Origin: Candidatus Accumulibacter contiguus
Lineage (GTDB): Bacteria > Pseudomonadota > Gammaproteobacteria > Burkholderiales > Rhodocyclaceae
Direction: 5' to 3'
DNA: 64,000 bases
Assembly: GCF_012940005.1 (NCBI RefSeq)
Contig: NZ_SPMX01000006.1
Location: forward strand, 214,180-278,179
Made by a program: the position numbers and the translations under genes. The notes beneath the pieces were generated by a model. The model was not told where the DNA came from. It ran no database searches and saw only the letters and a list, made by a program, of their open reading frames with translations. This document shows positions 9,650 through 18,806 of the stretch, in pieces; the first letter of the stretch is position 1, and the number at the start of each line of letters is the position of its first letter.

Positions 9650-10506
9650 TTGGGCGTCGCTCCCTGCGGCACCCGCTCGCGCTTCGGCTCCGGAGCCAGG
9701 CCCAGACGGGCCAGCAGGGCGGTGTGCTCGGGACTGTGCAAATAGGCCTGCAAGGCAACATTCCAGACTTCCCACAGGCCTTGGTCATCCGATCGGAACG
9801 CGAAAGCGGGACGCCCATAGGCTTCGGCTTCACCGGCCTGGAAACTGGTCTCGACGCTTTCGGTCTGTCCCAGCTCCGCCTGGTGTGCCATCCAGCGCAC
9901 GGTGGGTTCGGACAGCAGCAAGGCATCGGCCAGTCCGGTCTCGATCGCCTGGCGGCCGGTTGGTGCATCCGGAACCACCACCAGGCGTTCGTCCGGTGCT
10001 CCCAGTTGCCGAAGAATCCGCTCTTCCACCGCGCCGGCCAGCACGGCAATGAAGACGTCGTCGCGTGCGGCCGCCTCGCGGTAGGACGAAATCCGCTTGG
10101 GATTGCCGCGGGCCACCAGCAAACCGGGATGAACCTGCAGGGTAGGTACCGAGAAGCGCACCCGTTCCTCGCGCTCTGGGGTGATGAACATGCCCGCCGC
10201 GATGACGTCGATCTGACCGGCCTCGAGTGCGTCGATCAGCTTGCCGAACTCCACTTGCCGCCATTCGATGTGCTTGATTCCCAGTTGTGCGGCGACATGG
10301 CGAACGATTTCCGGTGCTTCGCCGGTGACCTCACCGTCGGCCGTTAGAAAGGCGTAAGGTGGTTCCACCGCATAGCCGATGCGCAGGCCAGCGTCGGTGC
10401 GCGCGCGCGCCAGCGTATCGTCGTGCCAGGATAGCCACCAGAGGCCGGCAAACAGGGCAAGCAGGGCCAGGAACAAGCCGGCCAGGCGGGAACGTGTCAG
10501 CTGCAT
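9646..10506 (-). CDS. Family 3 solute-binding protein, probably membrane-anchored
   Basis: A protein of 286 residues with an N-terminal hydrophobic segment (LAGLFLALLALFAGLWWLSW) that could be an uncleaved anchor or a signal peptide. The rest is a bacterial extracellular solute-binding fold, family 3 (SBP_bac_3): LRIGYAVEPPYAF, then GEAPEIVRHVAAQLG and the conserved IDVIAAGMFITPERE. The wording around these motifs is close to ectoine-binding EhuB-type proteins, but the ligand cannot be fixed from sequence. No ABC permease or ATPase is nearby; instead its stop overlaps the kinase start, which argues for a sensory rather than transport role. It is the first gene of the minus-strand operon and is divergent from the rfb operon across about 210 bases. 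Confidence 0.88.
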   Translation of the reverse strand: MQLTRSRLAGLFLALLALFAGLWWLSWHDDTLARARTDAGLRIGYAVEPPYAFLTADGEVTGEAPEIVRHVAAQLGIKHIEWRQVEFGKLIDALEAGQIDVIAAGMFITPEREERVRFSVPTLQVHPGLLVARGNPKRISSYREAAARDDVFIAVLAGAVEERILRQLGAPDERLVVVPDAPTGRQAIETGLADALLLSEPTVRWMAHQAELGQTESVETSFQAGEAEAYGRPAFAFRSDDQGLWEVWNVALQAYLHSPEHTALLARLGLAPEPKRERVPQGATPK

Positions 10507-10718
10507 GCCTGCGCCTCCTCCCTATCAAGGCTCTCGGTGAAGTCGACATTGTAGTGCGGCTACTGCCAGAGTGACGGGGAGCATCCGTTGAGTTCCCGCT
10601 GGCACGCTGCGGTAGATCGCGTTATTCTTCGTTGCATGCCACACACACCCTACCCGCACGATCCTGTCCGCACTGGCCTGACCGGTCCGGGGTTTCTGCT
10701 GACGCAGTCCAGGCGCGG

Positions 10719-11489
10719 ATGAAGGCAGTGATTCTTGCTGGCGGTGCGGGCACCCGGCTGGCGGAAGAAACCATCGTCCGGCCAAAACCGATGGTTGAAA
10801 TCGGCGGCAAGCCCATCCTCTGGCACATCATGAAAATCTATGCCAGTCACGGGATCAACGACTTCGTGATCTGCCTGGGCTACCGCGGCTATGTCATCAA
10901 GGAGTATTTCGCGAATTACTTTCTGCACATGTCGGATGTCACCTTCGACATGGCGACCAACCGGATGGAAGTCCACCAGCGACACGCCGAGCCCTGGCGG
11001 GTCACGCTGATCGACACCGGCGATGCCACGCAGACGGGTGGGCGCCTGCGACGCGTGCGCGCGCATGTCGAAAACGAGGAACTCTTCTGCTTCACCTACG
11101 GCGATGGCGTGGGCAACATCAACATCAGCGGAGCGATCGACTTCCATCGCCGGCAGGGAGTCCGCGCGACCGTCACTGCAGTGACCCCGCCCGGTCGTTT
11201 TGGCGCACTCGAGATTGCTGGCGATCGCGTTCTTGCCTTCCGGGAAAAACCGGCGGGGGATGGCGGAGAGATCAACGGCGGATTCTTCGTTCTCCACCCC
11301 AGCGTTCTCGAACTGATCGATGGAGATTCGTGCCTGTGGGAAGCCGGGCCGGTCGAACGTCTGTCGCAGACCGGCCAGCTCGCCGTGTGGCGACATGATG
11401 GCTTCTGGCAGGGAATGGATACGCTGCGGGACAGGAATCATCTCGAAGAACTCTGGGCCTCGGGGACTGCTCCATGGAAGAACTGGTGA
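10719..11489 (+). CDS. rfbF: Glucose-1-phosphate cytidylyltransferase RfbF
   Basis: A 256-residue enzyme that makes CDP-glucose from CTP and glucose 1-phosphate, the first step of CDP-dideoxyhexose synthesis. The nucleotide-binding signature LAGGAGTRLAEETIVRPKPM starts at residue 6; GGKPILWHIMKIY, CLGYRGYVIKEYF and FTYGDGV follow, all typical of RfbF/DdhA. The ATG at 10719 is chosen because the family begins MKAVILAGG; no strong ribosome site is seen. It opens the glycan operon, and its last 16 bases overlap rfbG. Confidence 0.95.
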   Translation: MKAVILAGGAGTRLAEETIVRPKPMVEIGGKPILWHIMKIYASHGINDFVICLGYRGYVIKEYFANYFLHMSDVTFDMATNRMEVHQRHAEPWRVTLIDTGDATQTGGRLRRVRAHVENEELFCFTYGDGVGNINISGAIDFHRRQGVRATVTAVTPPGRFGALEIAGDRVLAFREKPAGDGGEINGGFFVLHPSVLELIDGDSCLWEAGPVERLSQTGQLAVWRHDGFWQGMDTLRDRNHLEELWASGTAPWKNW

Positions 11490-12592
11490 TCCAGCCTGCC
11501 TTCTGGAAAGACCGGCGCGTCCTGCTTACCGGCCATACCGGTTTCAAGGGGAGCTGGCTTGCCATGTGGCTGCAATCCATGGGTGCCAGAGTGGTCGGTT
11601 ATGCGCTGCCACCGGGTACGCAACCCAACCTGTTCGAAATCGCTGGCTTCGCCAGGCAGATGGTGTCCATTTTCGCCGACATCCGGGATTCTGAACGGCT
11701 GCGCCGGGCCTTCACCGACCACCCGCCGCAAGTCGTCTTCCATCTCGCAGCACAAGCCTGGGTCCTCCCCTCCTATGCTGACCCGGCCGAAACCTATTCC
11801 AGCAATGTCATGGGCACGGTCCATCTGCTCGAAGCCGTTCGCCAGACGCCCGGAGTACAGGCGGTCGTCGTCGTCAGCAGCGACAAGTGTTACGAAAACC
11901 GTGAAGGCGAGGCCCATCGCGAAAGCGACCCGCTCGGCGGATGCGATCCGTACAGCAGCAGCAAGGGCTGCGTCGAACTCGTCACCGCCGCGTATCGCGC
12001 TTCCTTTTTCAAGCCGGCCGACCCTGCCGGACACGGTGCCGCCGTGGCGACGGCGCGCGCAGGCAATGCCATCGGCGGTGGCGACTGGTCGCCGGACCGA
12101 TTGATCCCGGACGCCATCCGCGCCTTTGTGGACCAGCGTCCGTTACCAGTGCGTCATCCCCAGGCGATCCGCCCATGGCAGCATGTCCTTGAGCCACTGG
12201 CCGGATATCTGCTGCTGGCCGAGCAACTATGCAAAAAGGGAACGGCTTTCGCCGGAGCCTGGAACTTCGGTCCGCCCGACCAACACCGCGTCGAACAGGT
12301 CATCGACAAGCTGGCCGGCCTCTGGGGGGAGGAAGCGGCCTGGGTCAGCGATCAGGCCTCTCATCCACAGGAAGCACACTGCCTCCGGCTCGACGCCTCG
12401 AAAGCGATCTCGGCGCTGCGCTGGCAGCCGCGCTGGTCGCTCGATACGACCCTGCGGATGACCGTCGACTGGTACCGCGCACACTTGAGCGGCGCAGATA
12501 TCGACACCATTTCCAGACGACAAATCGACCGCTATTGCCGGGAATGTTGCCGGGAATATTCCCATGACTCAGGAAACCCGTTCGTGACATGA
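11474..12592 (+). CDS. rfbG: CDP-glucose 4,6-dehydratase RfbG
   Basis: A 372-residue extended short-chain dehydrogenase that converts CDP-glucose to CDP-4-keto-6-deoxyglucose using bound NAD. The Rossmann glycine motif is [10 protein letters not shown] near residue 19, VFHLAAQA follows, and the catalytic Ser-Tyr-Lys set is in VVSSDKCYE and [20 protein letters not shown] near the C terminus is also characteristic of the RfbG group. Length is usual for the family. It overlaps rfbF by 16 bases and rfbH by 4 (ATGA), so the three are probably translated together. Confidence 0.95.
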   Translation: MEELVIQPAFWKDRRVLLTGHTGFKGSWLAMWLQSMGARVVGYALPPGTQPNLFEIAGFARQMVSIFADIRDSERLRRAFTDHPPQVVFHLAAQAWVLPSYADPAETYSSNVMGTVHLLEAVRQTPGVQAVVVVSSDKCYENREGEAHRESDPLGGCDPYSSSKGCVELVTAAYRASFFKPADPAGHGAAVATARAGNAIGGGDWSPDRLIPDAIRAFVDQRPLPVRHPQAIRPWQHVLEPLAGYLLLAEQLCKKGTAFAGAWNFGPPDQHRVEQVIDKLAGLWGEEAAWVSDQASHPQEAHCLRLDASKAISALRWQPRWSLDTTLRMTVDWYRAHLSGADIDTISRRQIDRYCRECCREYSHDSGNPFVT

Positions 12593-13902
12593 GCACTGAC
12601 GAATTACGACGACAGATCCTCGAACTCGTCGAGCGCCATGCCTGTGAGGCGCAGTCGGCGCCGGCCTTTCGCCCCGGCATCAGCGCGATCCCGGCCGCTG
12701 GCAAGGTGATTGGCGGCAGCGAGATCCGCCACATGGTCGATGCTGCACTGGATGGCTGGCTGACCAGCGGGCGCTTCAACGACGAATTCGAACAACGGCT
12801 CGGGCGTTTCCTGAACGTTGAACACGTACTTACCACCAACTCGGGCTCCTCTGCCAACCTGCTGGCCTTCAGTGCGCTCACCGCGCCGAGCCTGGGTGAC
12901 CGCGCCATCAAACCGGGCGACGAAGTCATCACGGTCGCGGCAGGCTTTCCGACTACCATCAATCCGATCCTGCAGAATGGCTGTGTGCCGGTCTTTGTCG
13001 ACGTCACGCTGCCGACCTACAACATTGATGTCGGCCAGATCGAAAGCGCCATCTCCACCCGGACAAGAGCGATCATGCTCGCTCACACGCTGGGCAACCC
13101 CTTCAACCTGCGCGAGGTCTGCCGGATTGCCAAAAAGCATGGGCTCTGGCTGATCGAAGACTGCTGTGATGCGCTTGGATCAAGCCATGATGGCTACCTG
13201 GTGGGAACTTTTGGCGACATCGGGACGTTGAGCTTCTACCCCGCGCACCATATCACCATGGGCGAGGGCGGCGCAGTTTTTACGCGCAACCCGCAACTGA
13301 AGAAAATTCTCGAATCGCTGCGCGACTGGGGACGTGACTGCTATTGCGCCACCGGCTGCGACAACACCTGCGGCAAGCGCTTCGCCCAGCAGCACGGCGA
13401 CCTGCCCTTCGGCTATGACCACAAGTACACCTACTCGCAGCTCGGCTACAACCTCAAGATCACTGACATGCAAGCCGCATGCGCACTCGCGCAGATGGAC
13501 CAGTTATCGCACTTCATCGCCGCGAGAAAAAGGAACTATGCGTACCTGATCCAGCGCCTTGGCGATTGCTCCGAGTTCTTGGTTCTACCCGAAGCGACGC
13601 CCGACAGCGACCCGTCCTGGTTCGGTTTTCCGCTGACGCTCAAGCCGAAAGCCAGGTGCACGCGGGTAGACCTGCTCGCCTATCTTGATCAATACCGCAT
13701 CGGCACACGCTTGCTCTTCGCCGGCAACGTGACCCGGCAGCCGTATATGGCCGGACGCAGCTTCCGCGTCGCAGGAACCTTGACCGAGACTGACAGGGTC
13801 ATGAACGATACCTTCTGGATTGGACTGTGGCCGGGGCTGACGGAAGAAATGCTTGAATTCGTCACCAAACGGATTGGCGAATTCATGGGGGTCGGGTTGT
13901 GA
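12589..13902 (+). CDS. rfbH: CDP-4-keto-6-deoxyglucose 3-dehydrase (E1) RfbH
   Basis: A 437-residue PMP- and iron-sulfur-dependent dehydrase that removes the 3-hydroxyl of CDP-4-keto-6-deoxyglucose. It has an aminotransferase fold, but the usual PLP lysine is His220 ([13 protein letters not shown]), as in the characterised Yersinia E1. The cysteines for the [2Fe-2S] centre keep the family spacing C-X57-C-X-C-X7-C (193, 251, 253, 261). E1 needs an NADH-dependent reductase (E3, AscD/RfbI type) to finish the deoxygenation, and no such gene is in the window. The gene overlaps both neighbours by four bases. Confidence 0.95.
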   Translation: MSTDELRRQILELVERHACEAQSAPAFRPGISAIPAAGKVIGGSEIRHMVDAALDGWLTSGRFNDEFEQRLGRFLNVEHVLTTNSGSSANLLAFSALTAPSLGDRAIKPGDEVITVAAGFPTTINPILQNGCVPVFVDVTLPTYNIDVGQIESAISTRTRAIMLAHTLGNPFNLREVCRIAKKHGLWLIEDCCDALGSSHDGYLVGTFGDIGTLSFYPAHHITMGEGGAVFTRNPQLKKILESLRDWGRDCYCATGCDNTCGKRFAQQHGDLPFGYDHKYTYSQLGYNLKITDMQAACALAQMDQLSHFIAARKRNYAYLIQRLGDCSEFLVLPEATPDSDPSWFGFPLTLKPKARCTRVDLLAYLDQYRIGTRLLFAGNVTRQPYMAGRSFRVAGTLTETDRVMNDTFWIGLWPGLTEEMLEFVTKRIGEFMGVGL

Positions 13903-14975
13903 ATACTCCGGGGTGTTACAATGGGCATCTGCTCGTTGCAGATCTCGACGCCATCCTCGATCGTGGTGAGTCCCTATTCCGGCGCATGGCTGGCGAACGG
14001 CTGTTCGTTACTGGCGGCACAGGATTTTTCGGCCGCTGGTTGCTGGAAGCACTGACTCACGCTGACGATCGCTTGCGGTTAGGGCTGCGCATTACCGTGC
14101 TGAGTCGTTCCCCTGAAGCCTTTGCCGCCCGAGCACCGGCACTGTCCCAATACGCGGCTCTCGACTGGTGGCGCGGCGATGTACGTGACTTCGCCCTGCC
14201 CCCTGGCGGCTACCCGCTGATCATCCACGCCGCTACTGCGGCCAGCGAACAACTCAACCGCGCACGCCCGCTGAAAATGTTTGATACCATTGTCGCCGGC
14301 ACCCGGCGAGTGCTCGAACTCGCCGACCAGGCAGGAACGTGCGCAATGCTGCTGACCAGTTCAGGCGCCGTTTATGGCCGCCAACCCTCGGAACTCACTC
14401 ATGTCAGCGAGGACTATGGCGGCGCGCCCTGTCCACACAGCGCTGATTCGGCCTACGGCGAGGGCAAGCGCGCTGCGGAGTTTCTCGCCGCCGCCTCCAG
14501 CCTGCCGGTGAAGATTGCTCGCGGATTCGCCTTCGTCGGAGCATTCCAGCCGCTCGACGCGCATTTCGCCGCTGGTAATTTCATCGGTGATGCACTCTCT
14601 GCTGGCCCAATCGTAGTACGCGGCGACGGTACCGCGCTACGCAGCTATCTTTATGCCGGAGATCTGGTGATCTGGCTACTTAAGATTCTTCTCGATGCCC
14701 CTCCAGCGCGGCCATACAATGTTGGCTCCGATCAAGCGATCAGCATCGGCTCCCTTGCCGCCAGGGTTGCCGACATCGCCGGCGGGGTCCCTGTCAAACG
14801 GCGCTGCGAGCCTGACGGCAATCCCCCGGCACGTTACGTTCCCGACATCCAGCGCGCCCGCAACGAACTCGGCCTCGACATGTGGACCGATCTCGACACG
14901 GCACTCGAAAGGACCTTTCGTTTCGCTCAGCAGACATGCGCCACCCGATCAAGGCACGTCAGTGTGCGACAATGA
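13899..14975 (+). CDS. NAD(P)-dependent sugar reductase/epimerase (CDP-dideoxyhexose finishing enzyme)
   Basis: A 358-residue extended SDR protein with a GTG start overlapping rfbH (GTGA). The cofactor motif is [13 protein letters not shown], about 37 residues in, with [18 protein letters not shown] and the catalytic YGEGKRAAE. Position directly after rfbH suggests it reduces or epimerises the CDP-4-keto-3,6-dideoxyhexose, as CDP-abequose or CDP-paratose synthases do. If the thiamine enzyme at 29.2 kb acts like YerE, this protein could be the YerF-type reductase. The exact product cannot be read from sequence. ATGA joins it to the exporter gene. Confidence 0.8.
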   Translation: MNTPGCYNGHLLVADLDAILDRGESLFRRMAGERLFVTGGTGFFGRWLLEALTHADDRLRLGLRITVLSRSPEAFAARAPALSQYAALDWWRGDVRDFALPPGGYPLIIHAATAASEQLNRARPLKMFDTIVAGTRRVLELADQAGTCAMLLTSSGAVYGRQPSELTHVSEDYGGAPCPHSADSAYGEGKRAAEFLAAASSLPVKIARGFAFVGAFQPLDAHFAAGNFIGDALSAGPIVVRGDGTALRSYLYAGDLVIWLLKILLDAPPARPYNVGSDQAISIGSLAARVADIAGGVPVKRRCEPDGNPPARYVPDIQRARNELGLDMWTDLDTALERTFRFAQQTCATRSRHVSVRQ

Positions 14976-15946
14976 AACATGTTCGAGGTGATCATCTGCC
15001 CGAAGTCAGAACAGTCGCTTCGGAGCAACACCAAAGATCCCTGCAGCCCCAGGCTGAACGCCTCAGCGCATCTTCCCACGAGGGCGAGCAAGCCGTAGCC
15101 GAACCGCTGACCGCCCACATGTCCAACACTTCTGCCCCATCAAATCCCCAGTTCGCAATCATCCGGCTCATCAGATACCATTACCTGATCGGTCAATTGG
15201 TCAAGCGCGAGGTCCTAGTCAAGTACCGTGGTTCGCTGCTCGGGGTTGGTTGGTCCTTCCTTTACCCGTTGTTACTGCTACTCGCCTTCACGATGGTCTT
15301 TGGCGGTGTCTTCGGCGGCCGCTGGAGTGAGGCAGAATCAAGCCGCGACGGCATGGAGATGGCTTTGTTCATTTACTGCGGACTGGCGGTGTTCACGCCC
15401 TTCTCTGAGGTCATCACCAGCAGCCCACGCCTGCTCATCGCCAACCAGAATTTCATCAAGAAAATCGTTTTTCCAGTCGAGATCTTGCCACTGGTCGCCG
15501 TACTGGCTGCGATGATCCACTGTGCCGTTCACCTGTTGCTGCTTGCCGGTACTGCGTTGCTCGCCGGCCACAGCAGCGCATCAATGCTGATGGCGCCCCT
15601 CGTTCTTCTGCCAGTCTGGCTATTCACGCTTGGCGCAGCCTGGTTCATCGCTGCAGCCGGTGCTTACGTCCGGGATCTGGCGCACGGCATGCCGGTACTA
15701 GCGCAGTTCCTGATGTTTATGCTGCCGGTTTTCTATCCGGCAACCGCGGCGCCAGGCGTCCTGCTCACGCTGAATAGAGTTAATCCTCTGGCGCTTGCGA
15801 TTGAGGATCTGAGGAGAACGCTGCTGCAAGGAGAATCGCCAGTTTGGACGCATTGGTGCGCATCGCTGCTGGCCGGCGTAGTCGCTGCCGTCGCTGGCTA
15901 CGCTTTCTTCATGCGTTGCCGAGAGGAGTTCGCTGATGTCGTCTGA
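14972..15946 (+). CDS. wzm: ABC polysaccharide exporter, permease subunit (Wzm)
   Basis: An ABC-2 type inner-membrane permease that, with the next gene product, exports undecaprenyl-linked glycan. About six transmembrane segments are visible, preceded by the family signature LVKREVLVKYRGSLLG; NPLALAIEDLRR lies before the last two helices. The start is uncertain. ATG at 14972 gives an ATGA overlap like the neighbouring junctions but adds about 49 hydrophilic residues; ATG at 15119 would give 275 residues, the usual Wzm length, and a start (MSNTSAPSNPQ) close to the first conserved block. The following ATPase gene overlaps its end by 11 bases. Confidence 0.9.
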   Translation: MKHVRGDHLPEVRTVASEQHQRSLQPQAERLSASSHEGEQAVAEPLTAHMSNTSAPSNPQFAIIRLIRYHYLIGQLVKREVLVKYRGSLLGVGWSFLYPLLLLLAFTMVFGGVFGGRWSEAESSRDGMEMALFIYCGLAVFTPFSEVITSSPRLLIANQNFIKKIVFPVEILPLVAVLAAMIHCAVHLLLLAGTALLAGHSSASMLMAPLVLLPVWLFTLGAAWFIAAAGAYVRDLAHGMPVLAQFLMFMLPVFYPATAAPGVLLTLNRVNPLALAIEDLRRTLLQGESPVWTHWCASLLAGVVAAVAGYAFFMRCREEFADVV

Positions 15947-17171
15947 ACCGGTGATCTCGGTACGCGGCCTCAGCAAGACTTACCGGGTCTACGATCACCC
16001 GCTGCACGGACTGCTGTCACGTCTGAGCGGCGACCGCATCGGTCGACGCAAGGAATACCGCGCCCTTGAGGATCTCAGCTTCGACGTCGGTCACGGCGAG
16101 ACTGTTGGCATCATAGGTCGCAATGGGTCGGGCAAGAGTACCCTGCTGCAACTGATCTGCGGCATCCGCAAGGCGACCGTCGGAAGCGTTCGCACCCACG
16201 GGCGTGTGTCGGCGCTGCTCGAACTCGGATCTGGCTTCCATCCGGAGTTCACCGGGCGCGAGAATGTCTTCCTGCAAGGAGCAATCGCCGGCTTCTCACG
16301 CCCCGAAATGGAGTCACGGTTCGACCATATCGTTGCCTTTGCGGACATCGGCGAGTTCATCGACCAACCGGTGAGATTGTATTCTAGCGGCATGTTCGTC
16401 CGCCTCGCCTTCGCCGTCTCGGTCGAGGTTGCGCCGGATATCCTGGTTATCGACGAGGCACTATCGGTGGGCGACATCGACTTCCAGGCCAAGTGCCTCA
16501 CACGTATGCGCGAACTGATGGCCAACGGGGTAACGACCCTGTTCGTCAGTCACAGCATGCAGGCCGTCAATGCCTACTGCACCCGTGCGCTACTGCTCGA
16601 GGACGGTCGGCTACGCTTCGACGGCAGCCCGGAACAGGCGGTTGACCTACACCGAGGTCAATTCGCAATGGCGACCCGTATCGACCTGCGCAAGCCGCAG
16701 AGCGGCCGGCGTGGCTTGCGCCATTGCATCGAATTGCTCGAACTTGCTGTCAAGAACATGAGCGGCGAACCCTGCTCGAACTTTGCGATGGGCGAACAAA
16801 TGCACATTCGTCTGCACTTGCGCTGCTCCGAACCGGTACCGGAGGCACGCTTTGGCGTGCTGCTGACGAATTCAGCTGACTCGCTGATTCATGACTTCGC
16901 CTCCGGTTTCGCCGACATCGTCGGCCTCGACGAGGGAAGCCATGCCTTCGAAATCATCACCGGTCCGCTGATGGTCTATCCTGGCACCTATTACCTCGGC
17001 GCATGGGGGCAGCGGGCGCTAGGTATCCCTTCTGACGATTACGTGCGTGCAGCGCTGTCGATCACCATTGTCGACCGCGGCCAAGTGGGCGGTCGCGAAG
17101 CGAAATTCGATATCATCAGCAAAGCGAATTCGGAAGTATACCTACCCTGCCGATGGCGCAAGCTCGCGTGA
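15936..17171 (+). CDS. wzt: ABC polysaccharide exporter, ATPase subunit with carbohydrate-binding tail (Wzt)
   Basis: A 411-residue ATPase with AGGAG 8 bases before the ATG. The ABC domain fills about residues 1-245: Walker A GRNGSGKST, signature LYSSGMFVRLAFA, Walker B ILVIDEALSVGD and the switch His in FVSHSM. Residues about 250-411 form a Wzt_C-type beta domain. In the well-studied E. coli O9a system this tail recognises the modified non-reducing end of the finished O-chain, so an extended tail here implies a chain cap. Candidate capping genes (methyltransferase/kinase-like, TagF-like) lie downstream in the same operon. Confidence 0.93.
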   Translation: MSSEPVISVRGLSKTYRVYDHPLHGLLSRLSGDRIGRRKEYRALEDLSFDVGHGETVGIIGRNGSGKSTLLQLICGIRKATVGSVRTHGRVSALLELGSGFHPEFTGRENVFLQGAIAGFSRPEMESRFDHIVAFADIGEFIDQPVRLYSSGMFVRLAFAVSVEVAPDILVIDEALSVGDIDFQAKCLTRMRELMANGVTTLFVSHSMQAVNAYCTRALLLEDGRLRFDGSPEQAVDLHRGQFAMATRIDLRKPQSGRRGLRHCIELLELAVKNMSGEPCSNFAMGEQMHIRLHLRCSEPVPEARFGVLLTNSADSLIHDFASGFADIVGLDEGSHAFEIITGPLMVYPGTYYLGAWGQRALGIPSDDYVRAALSITIVDRGQVGGREAKFDIISKANSEVYLPCRWRKLA

Positions 17172-17189
17172 CTCCTGGTAAACCTACTC

Positions 17190-18806
17190 ATGAATAGAAT
17201 CGACAAGGCTGCAGCCTTCCGTTCAATGCTCGAATCGCCGCGATTGGAATTCATCTGCGAGGCACACAACGGCCTCAGCGCGAAGATCGTCGAAGAGGCA
17301 GGGTTCAAGGGCATCTGGGCGAGCGGCCTGGCGATCTCGGCGCAGCTCGGCGTGCGCGACAACAACGAAGCGAGCTGGACGCAGGTGCTCGACGTCATCG
17401 AGTTCATGGCCGACGCCTCGTCGCTGCCGATCATGCTTGATGGTGATACCGGCTATGGTAACTTCAACAATGTCCAGCGCTTGGTCCGTAAGCTGGAGCA
17501 ACGCGACATTGCCGCCGTCTGCCTTGAGGACAAAATCTTTCCGAAGGCCAACAGCTTCATTGACGGCAACCGCCAGCCGCTTGCCGACATCGACGAATTC
17601 TGCGGTAAGATCAAGGCTGGCAAGGATGCCCAGTTCAACGACAATTTCTCGATCGTCGCCCGTGTCGAGGCCTTCATTGCCGGATGGGGCCTCGGCGAGG
17701 CCCTGCGCCGCGCCGAGGCCTACCACGCAGCCGGTTCCGATGCGATCCTGATCCACAGCGCGCTGCGCACGCCCGACGAGATTCTCGCATTCAAGGATGC
17801 CTGGGGTGAACGGTGCCCGGTGGTCATCGTGCCAACGACCTACTACGCCACTCCGAGCGAAGTCTTCCGCGAACATGGCATCGCCCTCGTCATCTGGGCC
17901 AACCCAACCCTCCGTGCCAGCGTCCGGGCGATGCAGCAGACGGCGAGGGCGTTGTTCACCAGCGAAAGTCTGGTCGCCGTCGAAGACTCCATCGCGCCGG
18001 TGCGCGAGATTTTCCGGCTGCAAGGTGCCGCTGCCCTGCAGGAAGCCGAGGACCGTTACCTGCCGAAAGCCCGGCATGCGCCCGGGGCCGTCGTACTCGC
18101 CGCCGCGCGCGGCGCGGAACTCGGCGAACTGACCGCAAAGCTGCCGAAGACGATGCTGCGGATCGGCAACCAGCCGCTGCTCGGCCACATCGTCGCCACA
18201 TTCAATGCACTCGGCATCAATCGCATCCATGTCGTGCGCGGCTACTGCAAGAAAGCGATCAATCTGCCCGGGTTGCACTACGTCGACAACGACCGCTACG
18301 CTGACAGTGGCGAGATCTATTCGCTGGCCCTCGCCCTTGCCTGCGTCGATGCCGATACACCGTTGATCGTTTGCTACGGCGACGTGCTGTTCAAGAAGTA
18401 TATTGTCGAACTGCTACGCGATGTCGACGTACCGGTCGCCGTCGCTGTCGACACCAACTGGCAGGAAAGTGTCAATCGGCACCGAAAGGCTGATTACGCG
18501 CGTTGCTCGTTGCCATACTCACGCTCTGCCTACAACCGCGAAGTTCATCTGCTCGAGATTGATCCGCAACTCACAGCAGACGAGATTCACGGCGAGTGGA
18601 TGGGTTTCATGAAAATCTCCGTGTCCAGCCTCCCCGAAGTCCGCGCAATTACCGAGCAAATCTTGCAACGCGATCGTCATGCCAAACTCCCGGCACTTCT
18701 GCACGAGTTGATCCTGCGTGGTCAACCGGTGCGAGCGCTCTACACGACCGGAAACTGGCTCGACATCGACAGCGTCGAGGATCTGGTCTATGCCGGAGGC
18801 TTCTAG
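17190..18806 (+). CDS. pepM: Phosphoenolpyruvate mutase fused to a nucleotidyltransferase domain
   Basis: A protein of 538 residues. The N-terminal 290 are PEP mutase, which rearranges phosphoenolpyruvate to phosphonopyruvate, forming the carbon-phosphorus bond. Visible marks are GVRDNNEAS with the active Asp58, [11 protein letters not shown] (83-93) and the diagnostic [10 protein letters not shown] (113-122), which separates PEP mutase from isocitrate-lyase relatives. From about residue 303 comes a nucleotidyltransferase-like domain: [13 protein letters not shown] replaces the usual LAAGRGTRL, while [26 protein letters not shown] and [10 protein letters not shown] are kept. A separate PntC-like gene lies 2.2 kb downstream, so the role of this second domain is open. 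GGAGG at its 3' end serves the next gene. Confidence 0.92.
   Translation: MNRIDKAAAFRSMLESPRLEFICEAHNGLSAKIVEEAGFKGIWASGLAISAQLGVRDNNEASWTQVLDVIEFMADASSLPIMLDGDTGYGNFNNVQRLVRKLEQRDIAAVCLEDKIFPKANSFIDGNRQPLADIDEFCGKIKAGKDAQFNDNFSIVARVEAFIAGWGLGEALRRAEAYHAAGSDAILIHSALRTPDEILAFKDAWGERCPVVIVPTTYYATPSEVFREHGIALVIWANPTLRASVRAMQQTARALFTSESLVAVEDSIAPVREIFRLQGAAALQEAEDRYLPKARHAPGAVVLAAARGAELGELTAKLPKTMLRIGNQPLLGHIVATFNALGINRIHVVRGYCKKAINLPGLHYVDNDRYADSGEIYSLALALACVDADTPLIVCYGDVLFKKYIVELLRDVDVPVAVAVDTNWQESVNRHRKADYARCSLPYSRSAYNREVHLLEIDPQLTADEIHGEWMGFMKISVSSLPEVRAITEQILQRDRHAKLPALLHELILRGQPVRALYTTGNWLDIDSVEDLVYAGGF

Noticed and set aside
10600..10612. GCGGTAG sequence in the leader of the glycan operon, resembling an RfaH ops element
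   Set aside because: Only the GCGGTAG core is present; the leading G and the following CGT of the ops consensus do not match, and RfaH control is mainly known from enterobacteria.
17190..18062. PEP mutase domain considered as isocitrate or methylisocitrate lyase
   Set aside because: The [10 protein letters not shown] motif and the GVRDNNEAS loop are those of PEP mutase; the lyases carry a KKCGH-type catalytic loop. The next genes are also phosphonate enzymes.
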